Positions 8,290 to 17,179 of a stretch of DNA of 64,000 nt are shown piece after piece. How positions within the stretch are numbered: the stretch's first letter is position 1; each line of letters begins with the position of its first letter. The position numbers and the translations under genes are program-made. The notes under the pieces are model-generated. The model searched no databases, was not told where the DNA came from, and was given only the letters and a program-made list of their open reading frames with translations. The stretch is from the NCBI GenBank assembly GCA_964242115.1, contig CAXSZX010000002.1, forward strand, positions 292,571 to 356,570, written 5' to 3'. This DNA comes from BOG-908 sp964242115 (GTDB lineage Bacteria > Pseudomonadota > Alphaproteobacteria > Acetobacterales > Acetobacteraceae).

Positions 8290-9153
8290 CTAAAACGGCA
8301 GCTCCGACGCCCGTCCGGTAAACACCGGATCCCGCTTCTCCTGAAACGCCCGCACGCCCTCTTTCCCGTCCGCCCTGCTCGCGTAGAACATCGCCAGCGA
8401 ATCCACCCGGTGCGCCTCTACCGGATGCTCCAGCGCCGCGTTGCGCCACAGCATCCGCCGCGTCAGCGCCACGGCCACCGGCGATCGCTTGTCCACCAGC
8501 CGCGCGGCGAACGCCTGCGCCTCGCCCAGCAGCTCGTCCGGCGCGTGCACCGAGCGCAGCAGCCCCGCTCGCAACCCTTCCTGAGCGTCGAAGATGTCCG
8601 CCGTGTAGCACCACTCCAGCGCCTGCTGCATGCCGACCAGCCGCGGCAGGAACCAGCTCGAACAGGCTTCCGGCACAATGCCCAGCCGGCCGAACACGAA
8701 GCCGATCCGCGCCCGTTCGGACGCCATGCGGAAATCCGCCGCCAGCGTCATCGTCGCCCCCACGCCCACCGCGGCGCCGTTGATGGCGACGACCACCGGC
8801 TTGCGGCACTCGAAGATCGCCAGGCTCACCCGCCCTCCGGTGTCGCGCACGCCGGCTGTGATCTCCGGGTCGTCCAGCCGGCTGGTCAAGTCCTCCAGCG
8901 TCGGCTCCAGGCTCTCGTCCAGGCCAAAGACGTTGCTGCCGTCGGTGGAAGAAAGGTCCATGCCGGCGCAGAACGCCCGGCCGGCGCCGGTCAGCACCAC
9001 CGCGCCCACCGCATCGTTCAGGCTGGCCGCGCCGAACGCGGCGACCAGTTCGCTGGCCATCTCCGGGGTGAACGCGTTGAGATGGTCCGGCCGATTCAGG
9101 GTGATCGTCTGCACGCGGTTTGCGAGGGCAATGTCGAGCGTGGTGTAGGCCAA
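8290..9153 (-). CDS. Enoyl-CoA hydratase/isomerase (crotonase) family protein
   Basis: 287 residues. Crotonase features include LNRPDHLNAFTPEM, GAGRAFCAGMDLSS (first oxyanion-hole segment), VVAINGAAVGVGATMTLAADFRMA (second oxyanion hole) and the FGRLGIVPEACSSWFLPRLVG segment where hydratases carry a catalytic Glu. It acts on a CoA thioester, probably in fatty-acid or ring degradation; substrate unknown. TTG 9151-9153 is chosen because GGAG lies about nine bases upstream and the frame beyond it is repeat-encoded. Both ends of the gene touch palindromic repeats. Confidence 0.85.
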   Translation of the reverse strand: MAYTTLDIALANRVQTITLNRPDHLNAFTPEMASELVAAFGAASLNDAVGAVVLTGAGRAFCAGMDLSSTDGSNVFGLDESLEPTLEDLTSRLDDPEITAGVRDTGGRVSLAIFECRKPVVVAINGAAVGVGATMTLAADFRMASERARIGFVFGRLGIVPEACSSWFLPRLVGMQQALEWCYTADIFDAQEGLRAGLLRSVHAPDELLGEAQAFAARLVDKRSPVAVALTRRMLWRNAALEHPVEAHRVDSLAMFYASRADGKEGVRAFQEKRDPVFTGRASELPF

Positions 9154-9176
9154 CGGCGGGATCTCCGAAAAAGAAA

Positions 9177-9320
9177 AGCAAGCAGTTGTTTTTTGAAAAA
9201 AGAACCAAAAAACTTTTGCTCTCGTCGGGTGTGCCGGGTCGAAACGTGCCGCTTCAGCCATCCGCGACAGCGCTCGTAAAAGCTTTTGCTTCTTTTTCTC
9301 GAAAAAGAAGACTCTTGCTT
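9177..9320. repeat. Nested palindromic repeat, copy 6
   Basis: Full-length copy between divergent genes (enoyl-CoA hydratase leftward, ntrY rightward). Left arm AGCAGTTGTTTTTTGAAAA, core ATCCGCGACAGCGC, right arm AAAAGCTTTTGCTTCTTTTT. A pure terminator role does not fit this site, as both neighbours start here. Confidence 0.9.
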
Positions 9321-9359
9321 CGCGTTTCGCCCAACCTCCGCTTGCCCTACACTCGCCAG

Positions 9360-11636
9360 ATGGACGCCACTACGCCCCGCCCCACCCGCACGCGGCGGAT
9401 TGCCGACATCCTGCTCGGCCGCCTCGCCACCCTCGCGCTGGCCGCCACTGCCGCGGCGCTCGGCATCGGCAGCTTCTTCTTCATGTCCAGCGGCGCCCCG
9501 CTCGCCATCCGCCCCAACCTCGTCACCACCCTGGTAATCTCCAACCTCTCGGTCCTCCTCCTGCTCGCCGCCTCGCTCGCCGGCCGCCTCACCCGCGTCT
9601 GGGTCGAGCGCCGGCGCGGCTCGGCCGGCTCGCGCCTGCACATCCGCCTGGTCCTGCTGTTCAGCGTGGTCGCCGTCATCCCCACCATCCTGGTGGGCGT
9701 CTTCGCCACCGCCTGGTTCTCGCTCGGCATCCAGTTCTGGTTCAACGACCGCATCCGCACCGCGCTGAAGGAGGGCCTCGAAGCGAGCCAAGGCTACCTC
9801 GCCGAACACCGCGACACCATCAAGACCGACGCGCTGGCGATGAAGGCCGACCTCGAACGCGCCGGCCGCGCCATGTTCGAGGCCCCCGACGCCTTCCGCC
9901 AGGTGCTCGAAACCCAGACCGCGCTCCGCGACCTCGACGAGGCGGTCATCTTCGAGCCCAGCACCGGCCAGGTGCTGGTCAGCTCCGGCCTGCTCGCCGG
10001 CATCGGCCCCGGCAAGATCTCGCCCGGCGCCATCGAGGCCGCGCGCGAGGGCGAGGTCCCGGTGCTCAGCAACGGTGCCGACACCGAAGTGCGCGCGCTC
10101 GTCGAGCTGAACTCCACGCCGCCCTACATGATGATGATCGAGCGGCCGGTGGACCCGCGCATCCTCGCCCACATGCACAGCACCGAGGACGCCGAGGCGC
10201 AGTACGAGCGCCTGGACACCAACCGCGCCAACCTGCAGGTCACCTTCGCGCTGATCTTCGCCCTGGTGGCCCTGCTGGTGCTGGCCGCCGCCGTCTCCAT
10301 CGGCCTAGTGCTGGCCAACCAGATCGCGCGCCCCGTCGGCTGGCTGATGCAGGCGGCCGAACGCGTGCGCGGCGGCGACCTAGCCGTCCGCGTCCCCGAG
10401 ATCGCCAGCGACGACGAGCTCGCCGGCCTGTCCCGCGCCTTCAACCGCATGACCAACCAGCTCAGCGGCCAGCGCACCGAACTGATGAGCGCCTACAGCC
10501 AGATCGACGAGCGCCGCCGCTTCACCGAGACGGTGCTGTCCGGCGTCTCGGCCGGCGTGATCGGGCTGGACGGCGCCGGCCGGGTGGAGCTGCCGAACCG
10601 CGCCGCCAGCGCGCTGCTGGGCCTCGACCTGGTCAGCCTCACCGGCCAGCTCCTGGCCGAGCGCGTGCCGGAGATGGCGCCCATGCTGGCCACCTGCATG
10701 GCGGCGCCCGAACGCCCGGTTACCGGTGAGATCCAGGCCGGCAACCCGCGCCAGCGCCGCACCCTGCTGGTGCGTATCGGTGCGGAGCTGAAGCGCAGCA
10801 CGGCCGTCGGCTTCGTCGTCACCTTCGATGACATCACCGAGCTGCAATCTGCCCAGCGCAAGGCCGCCTGGGCGGACGTGGCGCGCCGCATCGCCCACGA
10901 GATCAAGAACCCGCTCACCCCGATCCAGCTCAGCGCGGAGCGGCTGAAGCGCCGTTTCGCCCGCGAGATCACGTCCGATCCCGAAACGTTCATCCAGTGT
11001 GCGGACACCATCGTGCGCCACGTGGGTGACATCGGCCGCATGGTTGACGAATTCTCCGCCTTCGCCCGCATGCCGCTGCCGGTGATTCGGGTGGAGGATG
11101 TGGGGCGCGTGGCGCGCGAGGCGCTCATCCTGCAGCGTAACGCGCATCCGGAGATCGTCTGGACCACCGAAATTCCCGAACGGGGCCCGACCGGCCCGTG
11201 TGATCGCCGGCAACTCGGGCAGGCGCTAACCAACCTGCTGGTGAATGCCGCCGACTCGGTTGCCATGCGCGCCCGCCCGGAAGGCGAACCAGGGCACATT
11301 ACCGTGACCGTCACCGAAGCCGAAGGGACGGTGCGTATCGCGGTGGCCGATGACGGCATAGGCCTGCCACAAGGCGATTCCGCCCGCCTTACGGAGCCAT
11401 ACGTCACCCACAAACCAAAAGGCACCGGCCTGGGGCTTGCCATCGTCAAGAAGATCATGGAGGACCATGGCGGATCGGTCACACTCGATGACCGACAAGG
11501 CACAGACCCCGGCACGAATGGGGCTGTGGCAACGTTAACACTGCCTGAGGTTGCACCGGAGCCACTGGTGCCAGCCGGCCTGGAACCAAGCCTGGAGACC
11601 TCCAGCGCACGACCGAAGGATGAAGATGGCGCATGA
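9360..11636 (+). CDS. ntrY: Nitrogen-regulation sensor histidine kinase NtrY
   Basis: 758 residues, close to the usual NtrY length. Three N-terminal membrane helices (about residues 20-42, 52-76, 95-120), a periplasmic sensor region, a fourth helix near residues 300-323, a HAMP domain (ANQIARPVGWLMQAAERVRGGDLAVRV), a PAS domain, and the His-kinase core with H-box RRIAHEIKNPLTPIQLSAER and ATP-binding boxes NLLVNAADS, VADDGIGLP and TGLGLAIVKKIMEDHGG. NtrY senses a nitrogen or redox cue and phosphorylates NtrX. Its end overlaps the ntrX start, as in other alphaproteobacteria. Start at ATG 9360, after the repeat-encoded stretch. Confidence 0.93.
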   Translation: MDATTPRPTRTRRIADILLGRLATLALAATAAALGIGSFFFMSSGAPLAIRPNLVTTLVISNLSVLLLLAASLAGRLTRVWVERRRGSAGSRLHIRLVLLFSVVAVIPTILVGVFATAWFSLGIQFWFNDRIRTALKEGLEASQGYLAEHRDTIKTDALAMKADLERAGRAMFEAPDAFRQVLETQTALRDLDEAVIFEPSTGQVLVSSGLLAGIGPGKISPGAIEAAREGEVPVLSNGADTEVRALVELNSTPPYMMMIERPVDPRILAHMHSTEDAEAQYERLDTNRANLQVTFALIFALVALLVLAAAVSIGLVLANQIARPVGWLMQAAERVRGGDLAVRVPEIASDDELAGLSRAFNRMTNQLSGQRTELMSAYSQIDERRRFTETVLSGVSAGVIGLDGAGRVELPNRAASALLGLDLVSLTGQLLAERVPEMAPMLATCMAAPERPVTGEIQAGNPRQRRTLLVRIGAELKRSTAVGFVVTFDDITELQSAQRKAAWADVARRIAHEIKNPLTPIQLSAERLKRRFAREITSDPETFIQCADTIVRHVGDIGRMVDEFSAFARMPLPVIRVEDVGRVAREALILQRNAHPEIVWTTEIPERGPTGPCDRRQLGQALTNLLVNAADSVAMRARPEGEPGHITVTVTEAEGTVRIAVADDGIGLPQGDSARLTEPYVTHKPKGTGLGLAIVKKIMEDHGGSVTLDDRQGTDPGTNGAVATLTLPEVAPEPLVPAGLEPSLETSSARPKDEDGA

Positions 11637-13029
11637 AATCCTCATCGTCGATGACGAACCGGACATCCGGCTGCTGATCGACGGACTGCTGCGTGACGAA
11701 GGCTACGAGACCAGACAGGCCGGCGACTCGGACGCGGCCATCGCCGCCTTCCGCGCCCGCCGCCCCTCGCTGATCCTGCTCGACGTCTGGCTGCAAGGCT
11801 CCCGCCTGGACGGTCTGGGCATCCTCAAGGCCCTGCATCGCGAGGAACCCGCAGTTCCCGCGGTGATGATCTCCGGCCACGGCAACATCGAAACCGCGGT
11901 CACCGCCATCCAGCACGGCGCCTACGACTTCATCGAAAAACCGTTCCAGTCCGACCGCCTGCTGCTGGTGATCCGCCGCGCGCTGGAAGCCGCCCGCCTG
12001 GCCGCAGAAAACGCCGAGCTGCGCCTGCGTGCCGGCCAGGAAGCCACCGTTACCGGCACCAGCCCGGCCATCCACGCCGTGCGCGGCCAGATCGAGCGCG
12101 TGGCGCCCACCGGCTCGCGCGTGCTGATCACCGGTGCGGCCGGCAGCGGCAAGGAGGTGGTGGCCCGCATGGTCCACGCCCGCTCCCGCCGTGCCGAGGG
12201 CCCGTTCGTGGCGCTGAACTGCGCCACGCTGAACCCCGCTCGCTTCGAGGAGGAGCTGTTTGGCGTGGAGGCCGGCAACGACCCCGGCACGCTCCCACGG
12301 CGCGCCGGCGTGCTTGAACGCGCCCACGGCGGCACGCTCCTGCTCGACGAGGTCAGCGACATGCCGCTTGAGACCCAGGGCAAGATCGTCCGCGCGCTGC
12401 AAGACCAGACCTTCGAGCGCATCGGCGGCTCCTCCCGGGTCAAGGTGGACGTGCGCGTGCTGGCCACGACCAACCGCGACCTGCAGGCCGAGATTGCCGC
12501 CGGCCGCTTCCGCGAGGACCTCTACTACCGCCTCGCCGTCGTCCCCCTGCGCCTGCCTGGCTTGCGCGAACGCCGCGAGGACGTCCCCGAACTCGCCCGC
12601 CACTTCCTCAACCGTGCCGCAGAGACCGCCGGGCTCCCCGGCCGCGAGCTCTCGGCGGACGCCATCACCGCGCTGCAGGCCTACGAGTGGCCCGGCAACG
12701 TCCGCCAGCTCCGCAACCTGATGGACTGGCTACTGATCATGGCGCCCGGCGGGCCGTCCGAGCCCATCCGCGCCGAGATGCTACCGCCGGAAATCGGCCA
12801 GGGCGCGCCGGCACTGCTGAACTTCGACCCCACTGCGGACGTGATGGGGCTGCCATTGCGCGAGGCACGCGATATGTTCGAGACGCAGTACCTGCAGGCA
12901 CAGCTTCTGCGGTTCGGGGGCAACATCTCGCGGACCGCCGGCTTCGTGGGGATGGAACGCAGCGCGCTGCACCGCAAGCTGAAGCAGCTTGGCGTCAACT
13001 CGGAAGATCGGGCGGCGGCAGCTTCGTGA
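11626..13029 (+). CDS. ntrX: Nitrogen-assimilation response regulator NtrX
   Basis: 467 residues. Receiver domain ILIVDDEPDIRLLIDGLL with phospho-acceptor Asp in LILLDVWLQ; AAA+ domain with Walker A GAAGSGKEVVARM and Walker B GGTLLLDEVSDMP; C-terminal Fis-type HTH in NISRTAGFVGMERSALHRKLK. The loop that carries GAFTGA in sigma-54 activators reads FGVEAGNDPGTLPRR here, so classical sigma-54 activation is doubtful; NtrX proteins often lack it. Start chosen at ATG 11626 with AAGGA five bases upstream; ATG 11620 is also possible. It overlaps ntrY and shares its transcript. Confidence 0.93.
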   Translation: MAHEILIVDDEPDIRLLIDGLLRDEGYETRQAGDSDAAIAAFRARRPSLILLDVWLQGSRLDGLGILKALHREEPAVPAVMISGHGNIETAVTAIQHGAYDFIEKPFQSDRLLLVIRRALEAARLAAENAELRLRAGQEATVTGTSPAIHAVRGQIERVAPTGSRVLITGAAGSGKEVVARMVHARSRRAEGPFVALNCATLNPARFEEELFGVEAGNDPGTLPRRAGVLERAHGGTLLLDEVSDMPLETQGKIVRALQDQTFERIGGSSRVKVDVRVLATTNRDLQAEIAAGRFREDLYYRLAVVPLRLPGLRERREDVPELARHFLNRAAETAGLPGRELSADAITALQAYEWPGNVRQLRNLMDWLLIMAPGGPSEPIRAEMLPPEIGQGAPALLNFDPTADVMGLPLREARDMFETQYLQAQLLRFGGNISRTAGFVGMERSALHRKLKQLGVNSEDRAAAAS

Positions 13030-13082
13030 GCAAGACTCTTCTTTTTGAAAGAAGAAGCGAAAACTTTTGCGACCTGGAATCC
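13030..13082. repeat. Nested palindromic repeat, left arm only (copy 7)
   Basis: GCAAGACTCTTCTTTTTGAA followed by AAAACTTTTGCGACC starts on the base after the ntrX stop. There is no right arm; the FKBP start codon follows seven bases later. Confidence 0.75.
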
Positions 13083-13088
13083 GACGGA

Positions 13089-13502
13089 ATGAAACACCTA
13101 CTTCTTATTGGAGCGATCATCTTGGCGACTTCTGCACAGGCGGCGGATACCTACATCACCACGGCTTCAGGCGTGCAGTATCACGATGAACAGGTGGGTA
13201 CCGGACCCGAACCGCAGGCCGGACAAACGGTGACGGTGCAATACACCGGCTGGCTTTACGAAGACGGCCAGAAAGGCACCAAGTTCGACAGCTCGCGCGA
13301 CCGCAACGAACCGTTCAGCTTTGAGCTCGGCTCAGGCCACGTCATCGCCGGCTGGGACACGGGCGTCGCCACCATGCATGTCGGCGGTAGACGCACGCTG
13401 ATCATCCCGCCCGCGCAAGGCTACGGCGAACGCGGCGCTGGCGGGGTCATCCCGCCGAACGCTACGTTGATCTTCGATGTCGAGCTGCTTGGAATAAAGT
13501 AA
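13089..13502 (+). CDS. FKBP-type peptidyl-prolyl isomerase, exported
   Basis: 137 residues with a clear Sec signal peptide (MKHLLLIGAIILATSAQA, cleavage before AD). The mature part is one FKBP domain: TVTVQYTGWLYEDGQKGTKFDSS, PFSFELGSGHVIAGWDTGVATM, RRTLIIPPAQGYGERG and IPPNATLIFDVELLGI. These contain the Tyr, Phe, Asp, Val, Ile and Trp of the FK506-binding pocket. It should catalyse proline isomerisation on periplasmic proteins. Flanked on both sides by palindromic repeats, so it is probably its own transcription unit or reads on from ntrYX. Confidence 0.92.
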   Translation: MKHLLLIGAIILATSAQAADTYITTASGVQYHDEQVGTGPEPQAGQTVTVQYTGWLYEDGQKGTKFDSSRDRNEPFSFELGSGHVIAGWDTGVATMHVGGRRTLIIPPAQGYGERGAGGVIPPNATLIFDVELLGIK

Positions 13503-13504
13503 GC

Positions 13505-13755
13505 CAAGCAAGCAGTTCTTTTTTGAAACAAAGAACCAAAAAACTTTTGCTCTCGTTTGGCCGGGACGGCTGAAGCGCATCGTTTCAGTCGTCCGCGACA
13601 GCATCGATCTCAAAATGTTTTCAGGATTGCTAGCTCGATCTTCCGTAAACGAAGAACCGATAAACCGTTCCGACCAGCACGCATCTTATCGAACAGTCCG
13701 CGACAGCCGAACCAAAAGTTTTTTGGTTCTTTTTTTCAAAAAAGAACTGCTTGCT
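13505..13755. repeat. Nested palindromic repeat, composite copy 8
   Basis: Left arm CAAGCAGTTCTTTTTTGAAA starts three bases after the FKBP stop. Two cores follow (GTCCGCGACAGCAT near 13590 and GTCCGCGACAGCCG near 13697) before the right arm AAAAGTTTTTTGGTTC. At about 250 bp it looks like two copies fused, with the inner arms decayed. Confidence 0.85.
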
Positions 13756-13822
13756 TCGCTCGCCTTGAAGCGCTCCCCGGAAACTGCCACGTCTGTAGCC
13801 CCAACCTCCCAAGGCCATCCTC

Positions 13823-14722
13823 ATGACACCCGAAGAACGCGACATCATCGGCCGCTTCATCGCGCGAGTCGGCGGCGCCCAGCAGAGCAGTTTATCCTCC
13901 GGCAGCAGCGTGCCCGCCACCCAGGCCCAGCTTCCCCCGATAGACCCTGAGGCAGACAGCTTCATCAACCAGCAGTTCAACGCCAGCCCGCAGGCTCGTT
14001 ACCGCATTACCCAGATGGCCTTCGTGCAGGAAGCCGCCCTGGCCGAGGCGCAGAACCGCATCAAGCAGCTCGAATACCAGCTTCAGCAAACCCAGCAGCA
14101 GGCGCAGTCGCAAGGCCAGCGCTCCGGCGGCGGCGGGCTGTTCGGCGGCTTGTTCGGCGGCGGGCAGAGCCGGCCGCAGCAGCCCTACCAGCAGCAATAC
14201 GCGCCGCCCCCGCCGCAGCCCTCATACCCGCCCGGCTACCGGCCCGGCATGTTCAGCGGCGGCGGGTCCGGCTTCATGGGTTCGGCGCTGTCCACCGCGG
14301 CTGGCGTGGCCGGCGGCGTGCTGGCGGCCGACGCGCTGACCAGCATGTTCAGCGGCGGCCATAGCGGCTTTGGCGGTGGCGGGTTCGGCGGTGGCGGCTT
14401 CGGCGGCGGTGGCTTTGGCGGCGGGGGCGAGGTCGTCAACGAGACCACCGTCAACAACTACGGCCCGCAGGACGGCAGCGGCGCTGCCGGCGGTGCCGAC
14501 CCCTGGGCTGGCGCCGGCGGCGCGCCGGACCAGCCCGCCACGGATGCTTGGTCCGGCGGCGGAAGTGCGGCGGATGCCGGCGGCGGTGACGCCTGGTCTG
14601 GCGGCGGCGCCCAGGACGCCAGCGGCGGCAGCGGCGGCGACGCCTGGGGCGGCGGCGGTGGCGACAGCGGCGGCGGCTGGGACGACAACTCCGGCGGCGG
14701 CGGCGACAGCGGCAGCTTCTAG
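13823..14722 (+). CDS. DUF2076 family protein with glycine-rich tail
   Basis: 299 residues. The N-terminus MTPEERDIIGRFIARVGG, the YRITQMAFVQEAALAEAQNRI segment and the following coiled QLQQTQQQAQ stretch match the DUF2076 family. From about residue 170 the protein is almost only Gly with Ser, Asp, Trp and Phe (runs such as GFGGGGFGGGG), which is low complexity and probably disordered. DUF2076 proteins are of unknown function and are often called periplasmic ligand-binding sensors, yet no signal peptide is visible. Start ATG 13823. Maf starts seven bases after its stop, so the pair may be co-transcribed. Confidence 0.8.
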   Translation: MTPEERDIIGRFIARVGGAQQSSLSSGSSVPATQAQLPPIDPEADSFINQQFNASPQARYRITQMAFVQEAALAEAQNRIKQLEYQLQQTQQQAQSQGQRSGGGGLFGGLFGGGQSRPQQPYQQQYAPPPPQPSYPPGYRPGMFSGGGSGFMGSALSTAAGVAGGVLAADALTSMFSGGHSGFGGGGFGGGGFGGGGFGGGGEVVNETTVNNYGPQDGSGAAGGADPWAGAGGAPDQPATDAWSGGGSAADAGGGDAWSGGGAQDASGGSGGDAWGGGGGDSGGGWDDNSGGGGDSGSF

Positions 14723-14728
14723 CACCTT

Positions 14729-15325
14729 GTGACGCCTCCCGGGCTCGTCCTGGCCAGCGCGTCCGCCACGCGGCGGGCGCTGCTGGCCGCGTCCGGGCTG
14801 CCCTTCGAAGCGGTCGCAACCGACCTGGACGAGGGCGCCGTCAAGCGCCGAGCCCGATCGCAGGACGCGAGCGCGGAGGAGACTGCGCTGCGCTTGGCTT
14901 TGCTGAAAGCCCGGAGCGTGCACCGGCCGGATGCCGTGGTGCTGGGTTGCGACCAGATCCTTGTCTGTGACGATACATGGTACGACAAGCCGGCCAGCCT
15001 GGCGGCAGCGCGCGCCCACCTGACCGCGTTGCGCGGGCGCACCCACACGCTCGCCACCGCTGTGGTGGCGACGCGCGACAGGGCGGAGATCTGGCGTTAC
15101 GTCACGGTGCCCAGCCTGACCATGCGCGCGTTCAGCGCGGGGTGCCTGGACTGGTATTTGGCCGCTGAGGGCGCGGCGCTGCTGTCCAGCGTCGGCGCCT
15201 ACCGGTTGGAAGGTTTGGGGGTGCACCTGTTCGAGGCGGTGCAGGGGGAGCACAGCGCCATACTCGGGCTGCCTATGCTGCCGGTGCTTGGCTTCCTACG
15301 GAGTTGCGGGATAGCTACAGAGTAA
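14729..15325 (+). CDS. maf: Maf/YceF family nucleoside triphosphate pyrophosphatase
   Basis: 198 residues. LVLASASATRRALLAASGLPF is the Maf signature near the N-terminus, followed by ALLKARSVHRPDAVVLGCDQIL, which contains the active-site Asp of VLGxDQ, and GRTHTLATAVV. The C-terminal part SSVGAYRLEGLGVHLFEAVQGEHSAILGLPMLPVL holds the family YxxxG and GlPl elements. Maf enzymes hydrolyse non-canonical or modified NTPs, and some affect septation. GTG 14729 is the likely start. In other alphaproteobacteria maf often sits near aroE or hemE; here it follows a DUF2076 gene instead. Confidence 0.9.
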   Translation: MTPPGLVLASASATRRALLAASGLPFEAVATDLDEGAVKRRARSQDASAEETALRLALLKARSVHRPDAVVLGCDQILVCDDTWYDKPASLAAARAHLTALRGRTHTLATAVVATRDRAEIWRYVTVPSLTMRAFSAGCLDWYLAAEGAALLSSVGAYRLEGLGVHLFEAVQGEHSAILGLPMLPVLGFLRSCGIATE

Positions 15326-15455
15326 GCAAGGCCTTCTTTTTCGAGAAAAAGAAGCAAAAAGCTTTTGTCTCGGCTGTCGCGGACCTTCCAACCGGCGCGC
15401 GCCCAAGTGATAAAAGTTTTTTGGTTCTTTTTTTAAAAAAGAACTGCTTGCTTTC
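15326..15455. repeat. Nested palindromic repeat, copy 9
   Basis: Starts GCAAGGCCTTCTTTTTCGAG on the base after the maf stop. Left arm is of the CTTC type, core GGCTGTCGCGGACC, right arm of the GTTC type. It separates maf from the CoA-transferase A gene, 15 bases before that gene's start. Confidence 0.9.
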
Positions 15456-15470
15456 TTTCTGGGAGCCAAC

Positions 15471-16190
15471 ATGCCCGCCACCAAGGTCCACCCGGACGCA
15501 ACCTCCGCGCTCGCCGGCCTGCTGCGCAACGACATGACCATCATGGCCGGCGGTTTCGGCCTGTGCGGCGTGCCCAACGCGCTGATCGAGGCCATCCGCC
15601 AAAGCGGCGTCACCGGGCTGACCGTCGTCAGCAACAACGCCGGCACCGACGGGCGTGGCCTGGGCGTGCTGCTGGAAAGCCGGCAGATCCGCCGCATGGT
15701 CAGCAGCTACGTCGGCGAGAACAAGATTTTCATGAACCAGTACCTTGCCGGCGAGCTGGAGGTGGAGTTCAACCCGCAGGGCACGCTGGCCGAGCGCATC
15801 CGCGCCGGCGGCGCCGGCATCCCGGCGTTCTTCACCCGCACCGGCGTCGGCACGCTGATCGCCGAGGGCAAGGAGGAACGCGCCTTCGCCGGCGGCCGCT
15901 ACGTCATGGAGACCGGCCTGGTCGCCGACCTCTCCATCGTGCACGCCTGGCGCGGCGACACCGAGGGCAACCTTGTCTACCGGATGACCGCGCGCAACTT
16001 CAATCCGCCGATGGCCACCGCGTCGCCTATGACGGTTGCCGAGGTGGAAGAGCTGGTGGCCGTGGGCGATCTGGACCCCGACCACATCATCACCCCTGGC
16101 GTGTTCGTCAAACGCATCGTGGCACTGCAGCCCACCGAAAAGCGCATCGAGCAGCGCACCACCCGCCCACGCGTGACGCAGGAGGTCTGA
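15471..16190 (+). CDS. scoA: 3-oxoacid CoA-transferase subunit A
   Basis: 239 residues, normal for subunit A of succinyl-CoA:3-oxoacid (or acetate/acetoacetate) CoA-transferase. It has the N-terminal MTIMAGGFGLCGVPNALIEAI glycine-rich segment, TVVSNNAGTDGRGLGVLL, YLAGELEVEFNPQGTLAERIRAGGAGIPAFFT and GDTEGNLVYRMTARNFNPPMA. With subunit B it moves CoA between succinate and acetoacetate in ketone-body or polyhydroxybutyrate turnover. ATG 15471 has GGGAG upstream. Unusually, a palindromic repeat and about 150 further bases separate it from subunit B. Confidence 0.92.
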   Translation: MPATKVHPDATSALAGLLRNDMTIMAGGFGLCGVPNALIEAIRQSGVTGLTVVSNNAGTDGRGLGVLLESRQIRRMVSSYVGENKIFMNQYLAGELEVEFNPQGTLAERIRAGGAGIPAFFTRTGVGTLIAEGKEERAFAGGRYVMETGLVADLSIVHAWRGDTEGNLVYRMTARNFNPPMATASPMTVAEVEELVAVGDLDPDHIITPGVFVKRIVALQPTEKRIEQRTTRPRVTQEV

Positions 16191-16202
16191 GCGTCCGCAA
16201 AG

Positions 16203-16335
16203 GCAAGCAAGGCCTGCTTTTTTGAAAAAAGGCAGCAAAAAGCTTTTGGTCCTGCTGTCGCAACTCTGTCCGGCGAGCGCGCGACAGCGGACGCAAAAGT
16301 TTTTTGGTTCTTTTTTTCAAAAAAGAACTGCTTGC
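16203..16335. repeat. Nested palindromic repeat, copy 10
   Basis: Left arm GCAAGCAAGGCCTGCTTTTTTG, core CTGCTGTCGCAACTC with a matching GCGCGACAGCGG, right arm AAAAGTTTTTTGGTTC. It sits inside what should be a single operon, between the two CoA-transferase subunit genes. Confidence 0.9.
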
Positions 16336-16485
16336 CTTGCCTACCACCGGTCCACATTCGGTTCGTTGCCATCAACATGCGATACCGCGAGCACCTGAGC
16401 GGGTCGCCGCGCCCGACCGCCGAGCGAACAACACACCGCCGCGTTACACCGTGCTAGCTGCACTTGCCCATGGATGGACACTGAC

Positions 16486-17130
16486 ATGCCCTGGACCCGC
16501 GACCAGATGGCCGCCCGCGCCGCCCGCGAACTGCAGGACGGCTTCTACGTCAACCTCGGCATCGGCATCCCCACGCTGGTGGCCAACCACATTCCGGACG
16601 GCATGCACGTGGTGCTGCAGAGCGAGAACGGCATGCTCGGCATCGGCCCGTTCCCCTACGAGGGCGAGGAGGACGCCGACCTGATCAACGCCGGCAAGCA
16701 GACCGTCAGCAAGCTGCCCGAGACAAGCTTCTTCGACAGCGCGCAAAGCTTCGGCATGATCCGCGGCGGCCACATCCAGCTCGCCGTGCTGGGTGCGCTG
16801 CAGGTGGCGCAGAACGGCGACCTGGCCAACTGGATGGTGCCCGGCCGCATGGTCAAGGGCATGGGCGGGGCGATGGATCTGGTGGCCGGCGTGCAGCGCG
16901 TGGTGGTGATCATGGAGCACACCGCGAAGGGCGAGCCGAAGATCCTGCCCGCCTGCACCCTGCCGCTGACGGGCGCCGGCGTGGTGGACATGGTGGTGAC
17001 CGACCTGTGCGTGTTCGACGTGGCCCGGCCTGGCATGACCCTGGTGGACCTGGCACCAGGCGTGGGGGTGGAGGAGGTGCGTGCGGCCACCACGGCGAGC
17101 TTCACGGTGCATCCGGACCTGGCGCGCTAG
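16486..17130 (+). CDS. scoB: 3-oxoacid CoA-transferase subunit B
   Basis: About 214 residues. FYVNLGIGIPTLVANHIP is the conserved N-terminal segment and LQSENGMLGIGPFP holds the catalytic Glu of the SENG motif, which forms the CoA thioester. GMIRGGHIQLAVLGALQV and MVPGRMVKGMGGAMDLVAG are also typical. It pairs with scoA at 15471. ATG 16486 is preferred by alignment to the family start; ATG 16474 four codons earlier is also open, and neither has a strong ribosome binding site. Confidence 0.92.
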   Translation: MPWTRDQMAARAARELQDGFYVNLGIGIPTLVANHIPDGMHVVLQSENGMLGIGPFPYEGEEDADLINAGKQTVSKLPETSFFDSAQSFGMIRGGHIQLAVLGALQVAQNGDLANWMVPGRMVKGMGGAMDLVAGVQRVVVIMEHTAKGEPKILPACTLPLTGAGVVDMVVTDLCVFDVARPGMTLVDLAPGVGVEEVRAATTASFTVHPDLAR

Positions 17131-17179
17131 GCGGACTTGCCGTCTGCATGGACGGCGGTTATATGCCCGCTCCCGCGTA

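Noticed and set aside
9120..9360. N-terminal extensions of many genes reading FFFEKKNQKTF or KKELLA
   Set aside because: These residues come from the palindromic repeats and recur in unrelated genes and frames. Starts were moved to the first family-consistent codon except where none exists.
14370..14722. Plus-strand and minus-strand Pro/Gly-rich frames within the DUF2076 gene
   Set aside because: They are frame shadows of its glycine-rich tail.
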